A DNA stretch of 64,000 nucleotides, taken from positions 62,001-126,000 of the forward strand of contig NZ_CAKTGT010000002.1 in NCBI RefSeq assembly GCF_934561735.1. The letters run 5' to 3'. Below are positions 48,401-57,206 of the stretch, in pieces; the first letter of the stretch is position 1; every line of letters begins with the position of its first letter. Made by a program: the position numbers and the translations under genes. The notes beneath the pieces were generated by a model. The model was not told where the DNA came from. It ran no database searches and was given only the letters and a program-made list of their open reading frames with translations. The DNA is from an uncultured Eubacterium sp. (GTDB lineage Bacteria > Bacillota > Clostridia > Oscillospirales > Acutalibacteraceae).

Positions 48401-49282
48401 ATGAAAATACTCTGTTTTGATATTGGCGGAACATTTATTAAGTACGCTGTATGTAATGAAAACTTTGAACTTTCGGATAAAAAGAAAGTACCTACAAATG
48501 CCAAAGAAGGCGGTCAGGTTATTATAAAAAGAATAATTGAAATTATTGAAAGCTATGATAATATTGATCGTGTAGCAATATCTACTGCCGGACAAGTAGA
48601 CAGCGAAAACGGTATAGTTGTTTATTCAACAGATAATATTCCCTATTATACCGGAATGATGGTTAAAAGTATTATTGAAAACAAAACAGGAATTCCTACC
48701 TATGTTGAAAATGATGTAAACGCCGTTGCTTTGGGCGAAGCTCGTTTTGGTGCGGCAAAAGGTCAATCCGATTTTGTAAGTTTAGCCCTTGGTACAGGTA
48801 TAGGCGGTGCAATTTATCTTAACAATAAACTTTACAAAGGTTCAACATCTGCAGCCGGAGAAATCGGTCATATGATTACTCATGCAGGCGGTAAGCAATG
48901 TACCTGCGGCGGTGAGGGCTGTTTTGAATGTTACGCATCTGCAAACGCTTTGATTAATGCAGTAAATAAAATCTCCGATGAACCGCTTGACGCTTTTCAA
49001 ATATTTGAAAAAGAGAATATGTCTAAACCTGAAATTAGATCAGAAATTGATAAATGGATTGATGAAATTATTCTCGGCTTAATAAATATAATCTATATAT
49101 TTAATCCTCCGTTAATTGTTATCGGCGGCGGTATTATGAATGAGGATTATATTATTGAATTAATTGACAGAAAAATATATAATCGACTTATGGAAAACTT
49201 CCGTAATGTTAAAATCGAAAGAACAAAGCTCGGCGGTGACTCTGCACTTTTGGGTGTTGCTTCAGAAGCGGCAAAATTATAA
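48401..49282 (+). CDS. nanK: ROK-family kinase, likely N-acetylmannosamine kinase
   Basis: A 293-aa sugar kinase of the ROK family: ATP motif CFDIGGTFIKYAV, ENDVNAVALGE, LALGTGIGGAI, and zinc/ROK signature CTCGGEGCFECYAS. Clustered with nanA and nanE, so N-acetylmannosamine is the probable substrate. SD GGAGG present, in contrast to nanE. Confidence 0.9.
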   Translation: MKILCFDIGGTFIKYAVCNENFELSDKKKVPTNAKEGGQVIIKRIIEIIESYDNIDRVAISTAGQVDSENGIVVYSTDNIPYYTGMMVKSIIENKTGIPTYVENDVNAVALGEARFGAAKGQSDFVSLALGTGIGGAIYLNNKLYKGSTSAAGEIGHMITHAGGKQCTCGGEGCFECYASANALINAVNKISDEPLDAFQIFEKENMSKPEIRSEIDKWIDEIILGLINIIYIFNPPLIVIGGGIMNEDYIIELIDRKIYNRLMENFRNVKIERTKLGGDSALLGVASEAAKL

Positions 49283-49287
49283 AAATC

Positions 49288-49317
49288 GGGAAGCGAACTG
49301 TTTCGCTTCCCTTTTTT
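49288..49317 (+). terminator. Terminator after nanK
   Basis: GGGAAGCGAA pairs with TTCGCTTCCC around a 4-nt loop, then six T. Confidence 0.92.
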
Positions 49318-49380
49318 AACAAAGATAAAATGTAACTCCCGACTGAATCAGCCGGGAGTAATTAATTTATATTTACTTTT

Positions 49381-49505
49381 TTATCTGTACATTGGACCGT
49401 ACCTCAAATCTAATCAATTTGAAACTATTTAGCCCATTGGAATTTACCTCTTTATCATAAATTTTAATCTAAAAAGATAATATTTAGTACATTGGAGTTT
49501 ACCTC
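49381..49505 (-). repeat. Three SD-ATG-stop repeats
   Basis: On the minus strand GAGGT is followed eight nt later by ATG TAC TAA (49492-49484), ATG GGC TAA (49437-49429) and ATG TAC AGA TAA (49392-49381). The shared unit is GAGGTA, four variable bases, CCAATG. Spacing is 55 and 45 bp. Confidence 0.6.
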
Positions 49506-49703
49506 TCAATAATATTTGTTTGAATTTTAAGAGCCATCTACTCTGATTACCTGCAGGATGATAATCCTATATATCCTTACTATTAACTTTTACCGACACC
49601 TACAAGTATTTACCCAACCCTGCAATAACTAATTAATATCTCATAAGATCTCAGCCGGTGATTAATTCCGTTTTAATACCCGCGACTGTCAAAGTTCCGT
49701 TAT

Positions 49704-49751
49704 CTATTGGGATACTGTATAGGTGGCTGGTGTATCAATCTGAAGTTTCAT
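49704..49751 (-). CDS. 15-aa peptide ORF with strong SD
   Basis: ATG 49751 with AAAGGAGG ten nt upstream encodes MKLQIDTPATYTVSQ, then TAG. A -1 shift at the stop would add 18 residues (DNGTLTVAGIKTELITG and one Ile) ending at TGA 49651, so it may be a frameshifted or decayed 33-aa gene. No family recognised. Confidence 0.45.
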   Translation of the reverse strand: MKLQIDTPATYTVSQ

Positions 49752-49799
49752 ATCTCCAGCCTCCTTTCGATTATCGAACTCTTCCTTAAGTTCAACTAA

Positions 49800-49828
49800 A
49801 TATTAGCATACTTTTTGTTAATTGTCAA
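49800..49828 (-). promoter_or_regulatory. Promoter of the small transcription unit
   Basis: Minus-strand TTGACA (49828-49823), 17 nt, TAATAT (49805-49800). Confidence 0.8.
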
Positions 49829-49886
49829 TAGTTTTTTTCAACTTTTTTAAAAAAATATGTAAAAACTCACAAATGAATGTTCCCTA

Positions 49887-49915
49887 TTGACTAATTTATA
49901 TATTAATATTATAAT
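49887..49915 (+). promoter_or_regulatory. Promoter of the DUF1292 gene
   Basis: TTGACT (49887-49892), 17 nt, TATAAT (49910-49915). Confidence 0.8.
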
Positions 49916-49939
49916 AAGAAACAGAAATGGGGTGTTAAT

Positions 49940-50257
49940 ATGGAAAATGAAGAAATCTATGAACCGGACCTTCTCTCTGTTACAGATGAGGACGGTAACG
50001 AAATCGTTTTTGAACTTCTTGAAAGATACGAAACAGATGATGATGTTTATGTTGCTATTACAGAATATCACGATACAGCCGAAGAAATCGTTGATGCCGA
50101 TTATGAAGTTATTATTCTCAAGGTTGTTGAAGATGAAAACGGCGACGAATATCTTGAAGAAATTCAAGACGAAATGGAATATGAGCAAATTTCAGACATT
50201 CTTATGGCAAAAGTTGAAGAAAAGTTTGATGTTGAATATTTTGAACCTGAGCAGTAA
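49940..50257 (+). CDS. DUF1292 family acidic protein
   Basis: A 105-aa, very acidic protein; VTDEDGNEIVFELLERYETDDDVYVAI and the LKVVEDENGDEYLEEIQDEMEYEQI block match DUF1292 (YrzB-like). Function unknown. GGGGTG site before ATG 49940. It lies just upstream of the 6S RNA. Confidence 0.88.
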   Translation: MENEEIYEPDLLSVTDEDGNEIVFELLERYETDDDVYVAITEYHDTAEEIVDADYEVIILKVVEDENGDEYLEEIQDEMEYEQISDILMAKVEEKFDVEYFEPEQ

Positions 50258-50284
50258 TATTTTGTTGTTTACTACATAATCTAA

Positions 50285-50480
50285 TAATGTCTACGCATCT
50301 CGACAACCTATTGCCCAAATAACCCGAACAAATATTTTAAATTAGGGAACCAGACTCCGATTTATGGGAATGCAGACCTCCCCGTTTTTACGGGACGCTG
50401 GGAGCACAAAATTTATTGGGTGGTGCCCACCTGCCTTTAACAGCAGGTTATATTCGGCATAGGCGGATGTGTGGATATTT
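50285..50480 (+). ncRNA. ssrS: 6S RNA
   Basis: About 190 nt with 6S architecture. A closing stem CTACGCATC (50291-50299) pairs with GATGTGTGG (50466-50474); the next helix pairs CCTATTGCC with GGCATAGG; CCCAAATAA pairs with TTATTGGG near the centre. A short hairpin ACCTGC/GCAGGT lies in the 3' strand of the central bubble, and a terminal arm contains GGGAACCAG and the CCCCGT/ACGGG hairpin. 6S RNA mimics an open promoter and binds housekeeping RNA polymerase. Call rests on structure and remembered Clostridia sequences; ends are approximate. Confidence 0.8.
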
Positions 50481-50483
50481 CTA

Positions 50484-50517
50484 TAAACTCAAGTGATTTA
50501 CTTGGGTTTATTTTTTT
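50484..50517 (+). terminator. Terminator of the 6S RNA
   Basis: TAAACTCAAGT pairs with ACTTGGGTTTA around a 5-nt loop, followed by seven T. Confidence 0.9.
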
Positions 50518-50584
50518 GCTGCTAATTTTTAATAAAAAATAACGGACAGGTTTCCCTATCCGTTATATTCAGTAAATAATTAAA

Positions 50585-51604
50585 TTATTCGCCCTTCATT
50601 TCAAGGAGTTTAGCCTTGCCTTCGAATGAAGCCTTTGAAAGTGCGATAGAATCAAAGATAGCTGCTTCGATGTCGTCAGGAGTACATCCGAGTTCCTTTG
50701 TGTCATCTGTTGGGATGAAGAGATTCATACCCATGATGTCTGCAAGTCCTACAGGATCGATACCTGAATCAACATTTCTCTTTGCATAGTCTTTTCTCAT
50801 AACAAGACCGAAAGCCTGGAATGTCCACTTAGGAACATCAACAATCTTTCTGTCAGGAATTCCGTCCATTGCTCTGTAAACAATCTTAAGGAATTCTCTC
50901 CAAGTAAGGTTGTAGCAAGAAATACCGTATGCTCTTGCACCCTTAACTTGCTCTGCGGCACCTACGATAGCTTCACCAACCTGGCGAACCGTAAGCATTG
51001 CTGTGCCTCCCTTTGGATACATTGTGAAAGGCATCTTTTCAAATCTTTGAAGTTGTTCAATAAGGATAACCCAAACAGGTCTTCTGCCAGGTTGAGTACC
51101 AAAGATATATGGGAGTTCAAGAACAGCTACGCCCATATCGTCATCGGCATACTTGAAAGCAACATTTTCCTGGTCAACTCTTGAGCGAATATATGGATGC
51201 TTTTCGCAAAGTTTCATATCAGGACGCTCTTTTGCAAGCCAAGCAAAGTATGAACCAAGAACTACGCAACGCTTAACGCCGCACTTCTTAGCCATAGCAA
51301 GGCATCTGTCTACAGGGTCGATGTTGTACTTCTTGTAAGCTTCATATACAGGAGCCGGGAATTCAACTCTTTCGTCTACGCCTGCAGCGTAAACAAAAGC
51401 ATCCATGCCTGTCATAGCCTTTTCAAGTTCTTCATCTGTGAGTTCAAGGAAGTTACCGAATTCAATTTCCATTTCTTTTGGAATCGGAGCACCTTCCGGA
51501 AGAGGAGGAAGAGCAATGGTTTTTACCTTGTGTCCTCTGTCAATAAAAATTTGTGCAGCTGCCGAGCCAAGAAGACCGGTACCGCCGAAAATCAATACGT
51601 TCAT
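50585..51604 (-). CDS. NAD-dependent epimerase/dehydratase family protein
   Basis: A 339-aa extended short-chain dehydrogenase: FGGTGLLGSAAAQIF at the N-terminus binds NAD(P); FVYAAGVDERVEF and the LGSYFAWLAKERPD region follow. The usual YxxxK catalytic pair is not obvious, as in many atypical members. Substrate unknown. Codons are noticeably more regular than in neighbours, suggesting high expression. Confidence 0.85.
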   Translation of the reverse strand: MNVLIFGGTGLLGSAAAQIFIDRGHKVKTIALPPLPEGAPIPKEMEIEFGNFLELTDEELEKAMTGMDAFVYAAGVDERVEFPAPVYEAYKKYNIDPVDRCLAMAKKCGVKRCVVLGSYFAWLAKERPDMKLCEKHPYIRSRVDQENVAFKYADDDMGVAVLELPYIFGTQPGRRPVWVILIEQLQRFEKMPFTMYPKGGTAMLTVRQVGEAIVGAAEQVKGARAYGISCYNLTWREFLKIVYRAMDGIPDRKIVDVPKWTFQAFGLVMRKDYAKRNVDSGIDPVGLADIMGMNLFIPTDDTKELGCTPDDIEAAIFDSIALSKASFEGKAKLLEMKGE

Positions 51605-51691
51605 AATACCCTCCCGTATTTAAAATAATTTCAACATTTCTATATTACTACAAAATTTGCCATTCGTCAATGATTAAAGTTAATAATTTGT

Positions 51692-53104
51692 TTATTTTTT
51701 TAATTGTGCATAATCTTTTGCGTTAATATAGCCGTCATGATTGATATCAACATAAGGACTGTAATCGGATTTGTTTACATTTGACGGATAAATATTATCA
51801 AAAATCGGCTGTTGCTTTACGGAAGTGTATACTGTTTCATTATTCAATAAAGCGTATTGCAATTCTCCATCCTGTTCGCCCATGCCGGCACTCATACCTT
51901 CAAATTCTGTTATTTTATATTCCTTGTTTGTTTTTAGGTCATAGCAATTTATTGTTGCGGTATTATTCGAAGATGTACTGAAATACAACACATCATTAAT
52001 CATTGTTATTTGACCTAAAGGAACTTTCATTCCGTTTCCATATGATAAATAAACAGATGGATATTTTTTATTATTCAAAATTGCAGTATTTCCATTTTCA
52101 TCTCTTTTGATGATATTAACCAAAAAATTTGAAGCGTCTAAATCAAGATAATAATAACAATTTTGATATGTAAAGATATTGCAGGTGTAGTTATTCCAAA
52201 AAGCCTCATCATATGAATAATCGGTGCATGCTACATTGTAAGGATAAACCATACCTGTGTGTTCTTTGTATGTCTGAAATTCATATGTGCTTTTTAAAAA
52301 ATATTCGTGAGAAAATCTGCCCATGGTATTTGTATCAACATTCGAAAACGAAGTGTCATCCCAAGTTAAATCCGCATTGTACCAATTATTATTTATATAC
52401 ACAGTATTCCATGCATGTCCCATAGAATTGGAAATGACATATTTTGTAGGAATATTAAGTTTGCTCAATACAGCCGAGTACATTAATGCATATCCGGCAC
52501 ATACAATTTTTCTGTCTTTTACAAAACCGTAAGCGGAGTGATAAACAACTTCATCTCCGTTGTTCAGATTAGGATAAACAGCCAAATTACAAATATAGTC
52601 GTGAACCGTTAAAGCTTTTTGTAAATCGGACATACCGTCATTTGTTTTGGCTAATATTTTGTTCATCTCATTATTAAACAAAATTTTGGCTGAGTTAATT
52701 TCGGAAACGGAGGATAAGGCATAAGCAGGAACAAAACTTACAACATATGTTGTTGTAGTATTATAACTGTATGTAATATTTGTTGAAACAAAGAACAAAT
52801 CCGGATTGCCGTTTATAATATTTGAAATAACAATGGCAGCCTGGGTATTCGGAATTTTATATTTTGCAAGATCAATTCTGCTTTGCATTGAGAGCAAACC
52901 CTGAATGATTGTGTTTTCCATTTCTTTTGCGGTTTTTTCATCAGGATTGAAAAAATCAAAATTAACATCCGTATCTGGTGTGTCGCTGTTTTCTTCAGAA
53001 GCAACCGTTGAATTACCGAATTTAACATTTGCATAAACTGCAAACGGAGAAAATACGGTAATTATAAACAAGACCGAAATCAGCATACATAACATTTTTT
53101 TCAA
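51692..53104 (-). CDS. Secreted transglutaminase-like protein with a half dockerin
   Basis: A 470-aa protein from TTG 53104, AAGGGG nine nt upstream. Signal peptide (about 1-26, ending VYANV); transglutaminase-like domain with Cys in KIVCAGYALMYSAVL, His in SMGHAWNTVY and Asp in NADLTWDD; a C-terminal beta-rich region; and one Ca-binding repeat DINHDGYINAKDYAQLKK, the second half of a type I dockerin. A normal dockerin needs two such repeats. Confidence 0.82.
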   Translation of the reverse strand: MKKMLCMLISVLFIITVFSPFAVYANVKFGNSTVASEENSDTPDTDVNFDFFNPDEKTAKEMENTIIQGLLSMQSRIDLAKYKIPNTQAAIVISNIINGNPDLFFVSTNITYSYNTTTTYVVSFVPAYALSSVSEINSAKILFNNEMNKILAKTNDGMSDLQKALTVHDYICNLAVYPNLNNGDEVVYHSAYGFVKDRKIVCAGYALMYSAVLSKLNIPTKYVISNSMGHAWNTVYINNNWYNADLTWDDTSFSNVDTNTMGRFSHEYFLKSTYEFQTYKEHTGMVYPYNVACTDYSYDEAFWNNYTCNIFTYQNCYYYLDLDASNFLVNIIKRDENGNTAILNNKKYPSVYLSYGNGMKVPLGQITMINDVLYFSTSSNNTATINCYDLKTNKEYKITEFEGMSAGMGEQDGELQYALLNNETVYTSVKQQPIFDNIYPSNVNKSDYSPYVDINHDGYINAKDYAQLKK

Positions 53105-53200
53105 AATATCATCCCCTTCTGTTTTATTTCTCTTTAATAACATAATAACTAAAAAACAGTGCCCCGTCAAGAGCACTGTTTAAAAGTGTGATATTTTTTA

Positions 53201-54598
53201 TTATACAGGATGAACCTTTGTTTCGATATTATCGTGTTTACCGTCAAGTCCGTACTTTTTATCTCTTCTCTTTTCAAAGAATTTAACGGCTACCTGACCA
53301 AACTGAGCATATGACAAAATATCTTCTTCCTGCTCATAATATTCTGCAATTTCGCTCTTGAATTGCTCAATAGTATCATTAAGCAAATCGGCAGGACGGC
53401 AAGTAATGATTTCGTCATCACCTACAATCTTCTTTTGGAATTCAGGGTCGATTTCACAAGGAGTCGAGCCATACTTACCTGCAATAAGGTCTTTAAATTC
53501 CTTTGTAACCATCTTGTATCTTTCACCCATAATAACATTGAATACAGCCTGTGTACCAACGATTTGTGATGATGGAGTTACAAGAGGCGGATAACCTGCG
53601 TCCTTACGAACACGAGGAACTTCAGCAAGAACTTCTTCAAGTTGATCTTCCTTGCCCGCTTGTTTAAGCTGACTGTTAAGATTAGAAAGCATACCGCCGG
53701 GTACCTGATAAAGAAGAGTGTTTGCGTCTACACCGAGCATCTTAGGATCGAGAAGTCCGCTGTCAAGATACTTTTGACGAAGAGGAGCAAAGAAATCTCT
53801 GATTTCACTGAGTGCTTTGAGGTCAAGTCCTGTGTCATATTCAGTGCCTTTAAGAGCGGCAACCATAGATTCTGTTGCAGGATGTGATGTACCCATAGCA
53901 AGCGGTGACATAGCTGTGTCAATTACATCAACACCGGCTTCAATTCCTTTGAGGAGAACCATTGAAGCAAGTCCCGAAGTGTAGTGAGTATGAAGTTGAA
54001 TAGGAATTTTAACGGTTTCTTTAAGAGCCTTAACCAAATCATAAGTTCCGTAAGGAGTAAGAAGACCTGCCATATCCTTGATACAAATTGATGAAGCACC
54101 TGCATTTTCAAGTTGTTTTGCATAATGGCAATAATAATCTACATCAAAAACAGGGCCTGTTGTATATGATATAGCGGCTTGAACGTGTCCGCCGTATTTA
54201 TTTGCGGCATTAATGGCAGTTTCGAGGTTACGAACATCATTAAGTGCGTCAAAAATACGAAGGATATCAATACCGTTGTCGATACTTTTCTTTACAAAAT
54301 AATCTACAACCTCATCGCTGTAATGACGATAGCCGAGCATATTTTGTCCTCTGAAAAGCATTTGAAGCTTTGTGTTAGGACATTTTTTTCTGATAGTACG
54401 AAGTCTTTCCCAAGGATCCTCGTCAAGAAAACGAAGACATGAGTCAAATGTTGCACCGCCCCAACATTCCAAAGAATGATAGCCGATTTTATCCATTTGA
54501 GGAAGAATGTCAACAAATTCCTCTGTTCTCATACGAGTGGCAATCAATGACTGATGTGCATCACGGAGAACAGTTTCTGTAATTCCGATTTTAGCCAT
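53201..54598 (-). CDS. Oxaloacetate decarboxylase alpha / transcarboxylase 5S-type subunit
   Basis: A 465-aa carboxyltransferase: ETVLRDAHQSLIATR, GGATFDSCLRFL, the metal His pair in IQLHTHYTSGLA, and the catalytic Lys in SICIKDMAG. It moves carboxyl between biotin and pyruvate/oxaloacetate. It lacks a fused biotin domain; a separate biotin carrier lies upstream. With that and the acyl-CoA subunit it forms a transcarboxylase-like set. Confidence 0.9.
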   Translation of the reverse strand: MAKIGITETVLRDAHQSLIATRMRTEEFVDILPQMDKIGYHSLECWGGATFDSCLRFLDEDPWERLRTIRKKCPNTKLQMLFRGQNMLGYRHYSDEVVDYFVKKSIDNGIDILRIFDALNDVRNLETAINAANKYGGHVQAAISYTTGPVFDVDYYCHYAKQLENAGASSICIKDMAGLLTPYGTYDLVKALKETVKIPIQLHTHYTSGLASMVLLKGIEAGVDVIDTAMSPLAMGTSHPATESMVAALKGTEYDTGLDLKALSEIRDFFAPLRQKYLDSGLLDPKMLGVDANTLLYQVPGGMLSNLNSQLKQAGKEDQLEEVLAEVPRVRKDAGYPPLVTPSSQIVGTQAVFNVIMGERYKMVTKEFKDLIAGKYGSTPCEIDPEFQKKIVGDDEIITCRPADLLNDTIEQFKSEIAEYYEQEEDILSYAQFGQVAVKFFEKRRDKKYGLDGKHDNIETKVHPV

Positions 54599-54608
54599 AG
54601 TGCACCTC

Positions 54609-54986
54609 TTATGCCAAAGTGATGATAGTTTGACCTGCTTCTACAGTATCACCCTTATTTACATTGATTGAAGCAACTGTTCCGTCTTGAGGAGCAACAA
54701 TTTCGTTTTCCATCTTCATAGCTTCAAGAATTACAAGTACCTGACCTGCCTTTACAGCAGTGCCGTTTGATACCTTTACATCAAGAATGTTACCCGGCAT
54801 AGGAGCGTCAACTTTAACGCTTCCGGCAGCAGCCGGTGCAGGTGCTGCTTTTGGTGCTGCCTGAGGAGCCGGAGCAGCGGCAGGTGCCGGTGCCGGAGCA
54901 GAAGCAACAGGAGCAGCTGATGAAGTGCCTTCTTCAACTGTTACATTATATGGTGTTCCGTTAACTGTAATTGTGTAATTTTTCAT
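54609..54986 (-). CDS. Biotin carboxyl carrier protein
   Basis: A 125-aa protein with a short N-terminal domain (NYTITVNGTPYNVTVEEG), an Ala/Pro-rich hinge, and a lipoyl/biotinyl domain with the biotinylation site EAMKMENEI. Resembles the 1.3S/gamma carriers of transcarboxylase and decarboxylase pumps. 10 bp before the 5S-like gene. Confidence 0.95.
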   Translation of the reverse strand: MKNYTITVNGTPYNVTVEEGTSSAAPVASAPAPAPAAAPAPQAAPKAAPAPAAAGSVKVDAPMPGNILDVKVSNGTAVKAGQVLVILEAMKMENEIVAPQDGTVASINVNKGDTVEAGQTIITLA

Positions 54987-55001
54987 TTTTATATCCTCCG
55001 A

Positions 55002-56324
55002 TTATTTAACAGAATGTTTTCTTGGAATAGTTGTTTCTCTCTTGCTCATAAGCATATCAAGATAAGAAGCAATCTTTGTTCTTGTTTCCTCAGCCGGGAA
55101 AACATCATCAACAGCGCCGCAAGCAGCTGCAGTAAATGCAGAACCGACTGTCTCTTTATATTCGGCTTCAAGCTTTGCTCTGTCTTCACCGTCTGCAAGT
55201 CTGTCGTTATAAAGAAAAGCAACGGCAGCTTCAACATCAAGAGGTGAAGCAACAGCATTTTGCCAAGCCAAAGTAACATCGGCATTTGCACCTTTACCGG
55301 CAAGAATAATATATGATGCACCGATAGCCTGTCCTGTAATCAAGCTAATTTTAGGACAAGTTGCACTTGCATATGCTGTTGTAAGCTTTGTAGCGGCAAC
55401 AAGCATTTGTGCATCTTTGCCTTTTGTAAGACCTGTAGAGTTTGCAACGGTGATAACAGGAATATTAAATGCGTCACAAAGCTTAACCATAGCCTCAGCC
55501 TTATATGCACAATTATGGCAAATTTCGTCATTGTTAAATGCAATAACACCGACAGTTGAACCTTCAACGGTACCAAGCTTTGTAATAACATGTTTTCCGT
55601 ATTCGGCTTTAAATTCAACGGATAAGGTTGAATCAAGAACAGAATTAACAATATCTTCAACAGAAGCACCGTCAACTGCCGAAACAGAAGGAGCCGAATA
55701 TTCAAAATCAACCATAGGAGCACTGTAAAGATTGTTTTTAGGAAGCATACAAATAACTTTTTTTGCTTCGTTTAAAGCTGAGTCAACATCATCGCACATA
55801 ATATCAACTGTGCCGTTTTTTGCACTTTCTTCAACAGTTATATCACTTGGTGCGGTAATATAAAAATCGCTGTCCTTGCTTGCAATAACAACATCAGCCA
55901 TATTTGCAATTAAAGCTGATGTACCAAGGCAAGCACCAGCAATAATGCTGACCTGAGGAACAACGCCCGAAAGCATTGAAGCGGCTTTTACAACTTCACC
56001 GAAAGCATTGAGAACCTCAAAGCCCTGTGTAAGCTGAACACCGTTTGAATCATAGATACCGACAACGCCGCAACCTGTTTTCTTTGCCAAAGAAAACACT
56101 TTTAAAATTTTTGCACATTGCGCAACGGTTACAGCACCGCTGTTTATATTGCTGTCTTGCGCAAAAGCATAGCATTCCGTACCGTTTACATAGCCGTAAC
56201 CGGCAACGACCTCAACTTCACCGCTTTCGCCTTTTGCAAACGGATCAATCTCGGTAAAAATGCCTTCATCAAAAAGAGAAGCAAGTCTTTGAATTGCAAC
56301 ATTCTCTTTGTTTGAATTACCCAT
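55002..56324 (-). CDS. Acyl-CoA carboxyltransferase subunit (12S/MmdA-like, short)
   Basis: A 440-aa crotonase-fold carboxyltransferase with two related halves: AGACLGTSALIANMADVVI in the first and GQAIGASYIILAGKGANADVTLAW in the second. It is shorter than the usual 510-520 aa; the N-terminal region is reduced. Neighbours suggest it exchanges carboxyl between an acyl-CoA and biotin. Acyl-CoA identity is unknown. Confidence 0.85.
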   Translation of the reverse strand: MGNSNKENVAIQRLASLFDEGIFTEIDPFAKGESGEVEVVAGYGYVNGTECYAFAQDSNINSGAVTVAQCAKILKVFSLAKKTGCGVVGIYDSNGVQLTQGFEVLNAFGEVVKAASMLSGVVPQVSIIAGACLGTSALIANMADVVIASKDSDFYITAPSDITVEESAKNGTVDIMCDDVDSALNEAKKVICMLPKNNLYSAPMVDFEYSAPSVSAVDGASVEDIVNSVLDSTLSVEFKAEYGKHVITKLGTVEGSTVGVIAFNNDEICHNCAYKAEAMVKLCDAFNIPVITVANSTGLTKGKDAQMLVAATKLTTAYASATCPKISLITGQAIGASYIILAGKGANADVTLAWQNAVASPLDVEAAVAFLYNDRLADGEDRAKLEAEYKETVGSAFTAAACGAVDDVFPAEETRTKIASYLDMLMSKRETTIPRKHSVK

Positions 56325-56462
56325 TAATAATCCTCCTTACGAGATAATAAGTTCCTTTGATATATAAAATTACCAAAATGACCTATTATTAATATTAACA
56401 TTATTTTCTTATAATATCAATATAAAATTAAAAAAAGTCAGAGAAAATCTCCGACTTTTTTA

Positions 56463-57206
56463 TCAATTTTCTTTATGTCCAGCAGAACGAAGAAGTTTTT
56501 TTACATCCTGCTCCGATAATTCCCTATAATCGCCCTGCTTTAACATCCCGAGTTTAATCGGACCGATTGAAATTCTTTTGAGTCTTGCAACCTCAAGGCC
56601 TTGACTTTCACACATTTTTCTGATTTGGCGGTTTCTGCCTTCGTGAAGAATAAATTCAAGAACCACTCTGTTTTCTTCTTCGGTTAAAACGGTTACTTCA
56701 CACGGTGCGGTTTTTCTTCCGTCAATTTCAATACCGTTGCGAAGATTAAATAGAATTTCATCATTCACAGCCGGTCGAACCGTTACACGGTAAACCTTTG
56801 CATATTCGTGCGAAGGATGGGTCATACAATTTGTAAAAGAGCCGTCGTTTGTCAAAAGCAAAAGACCCTCACTATCTTTATCAAGTCTGCCTACGGGGTA
56901 AATTCTGCAACCGAAATTAGGAAGTAAATCCATAACGGTTTTTCTGCCGAGTTCATCCGATACGGTTGTTACATATCCGCGAGGTTTGTTGAGCATTATG
57001 TAAACCATTTTTCTGTTTTTTACATTTGTAAGCTTTTGTTTGCCGACAGTAACCAAATCTTTGCGAGGATTGATTTTCATCCCTATTTCGGCAACATGCC
57101 CGTTAACTTTAACTTTTCCGGCACGAATTAAATCTTCGCTCTTTCTTCGGGAAGCTACTCCCTGCTCTGCCATAAATTTTTGTAATCTTACTTCGTTGTT
57201 TGCCAT
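56463..57206 (-). CDS. 23S rRNA pseudouridine synthase RluB-type
   Basis: A 247-aa RsuA/RluB-family synthase: N-terminal S4 domain (RLQKFMAEQGVASRRKSEDLI), catalytic GRLDKDSEGLLLLTNDG, and HEGRNRQIRKMCE. Overlaps the D,D-carboxypeptidase gene by 19 nt. Likely RluB, uridine 2605. Confidence 0.92.
   Translation of the reverse strand: MANNEVRLQKFMAEQGVASRRKSEDLIRAGKVKVNGHVAEIGMKINPRKDLVTVGKQKLTNVKNRKMVYIMLNKPRGYVTTVSDELGRKTVMDLLPNFGCRIYPVGRLDKDSEGLLLLTNDGSFTNCMTHPSHEYAKVYRVTVRPAVNDEILFNLRNGIEIDGRKTAPCEVTVLTEEENRVVLEFILHEGRNRQIRKMCESQGLEVARLKRISIGPIKLGMLKQGDYRELSEQDVKKLLRSAGHKEN

Larger units (their letters stand above)
49321..49828 (-). ncRNA. Unassigned small transcription unit
   Basis: A roughly 500-bp stretch without a normal gene but with a consensus minus-strand promoter (49828-49800), a strong SD and short ORF (49751), three spaced SD-ATG-stop repeats (49505-49381), and a final hairpin (49335-49341 with 49353-49359). 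It reads as a real transcript of about 450 nt. Whether it acts as RNA or through tiny peptides is unknown. No RNA family recognised. Confidence 0.5.

Noticed and set aside
49321..49828. Riboswitch of a known class
   Set aside because: I could not match the conserved cores of the common classes by eye, and no gene follows downstream on the same strand.
53201..54598. Pyruvate carboxylase
   Set aside because: There is no biotin carboxylase domain and no fused biotin domain; only the carboxyltransferase part is present.
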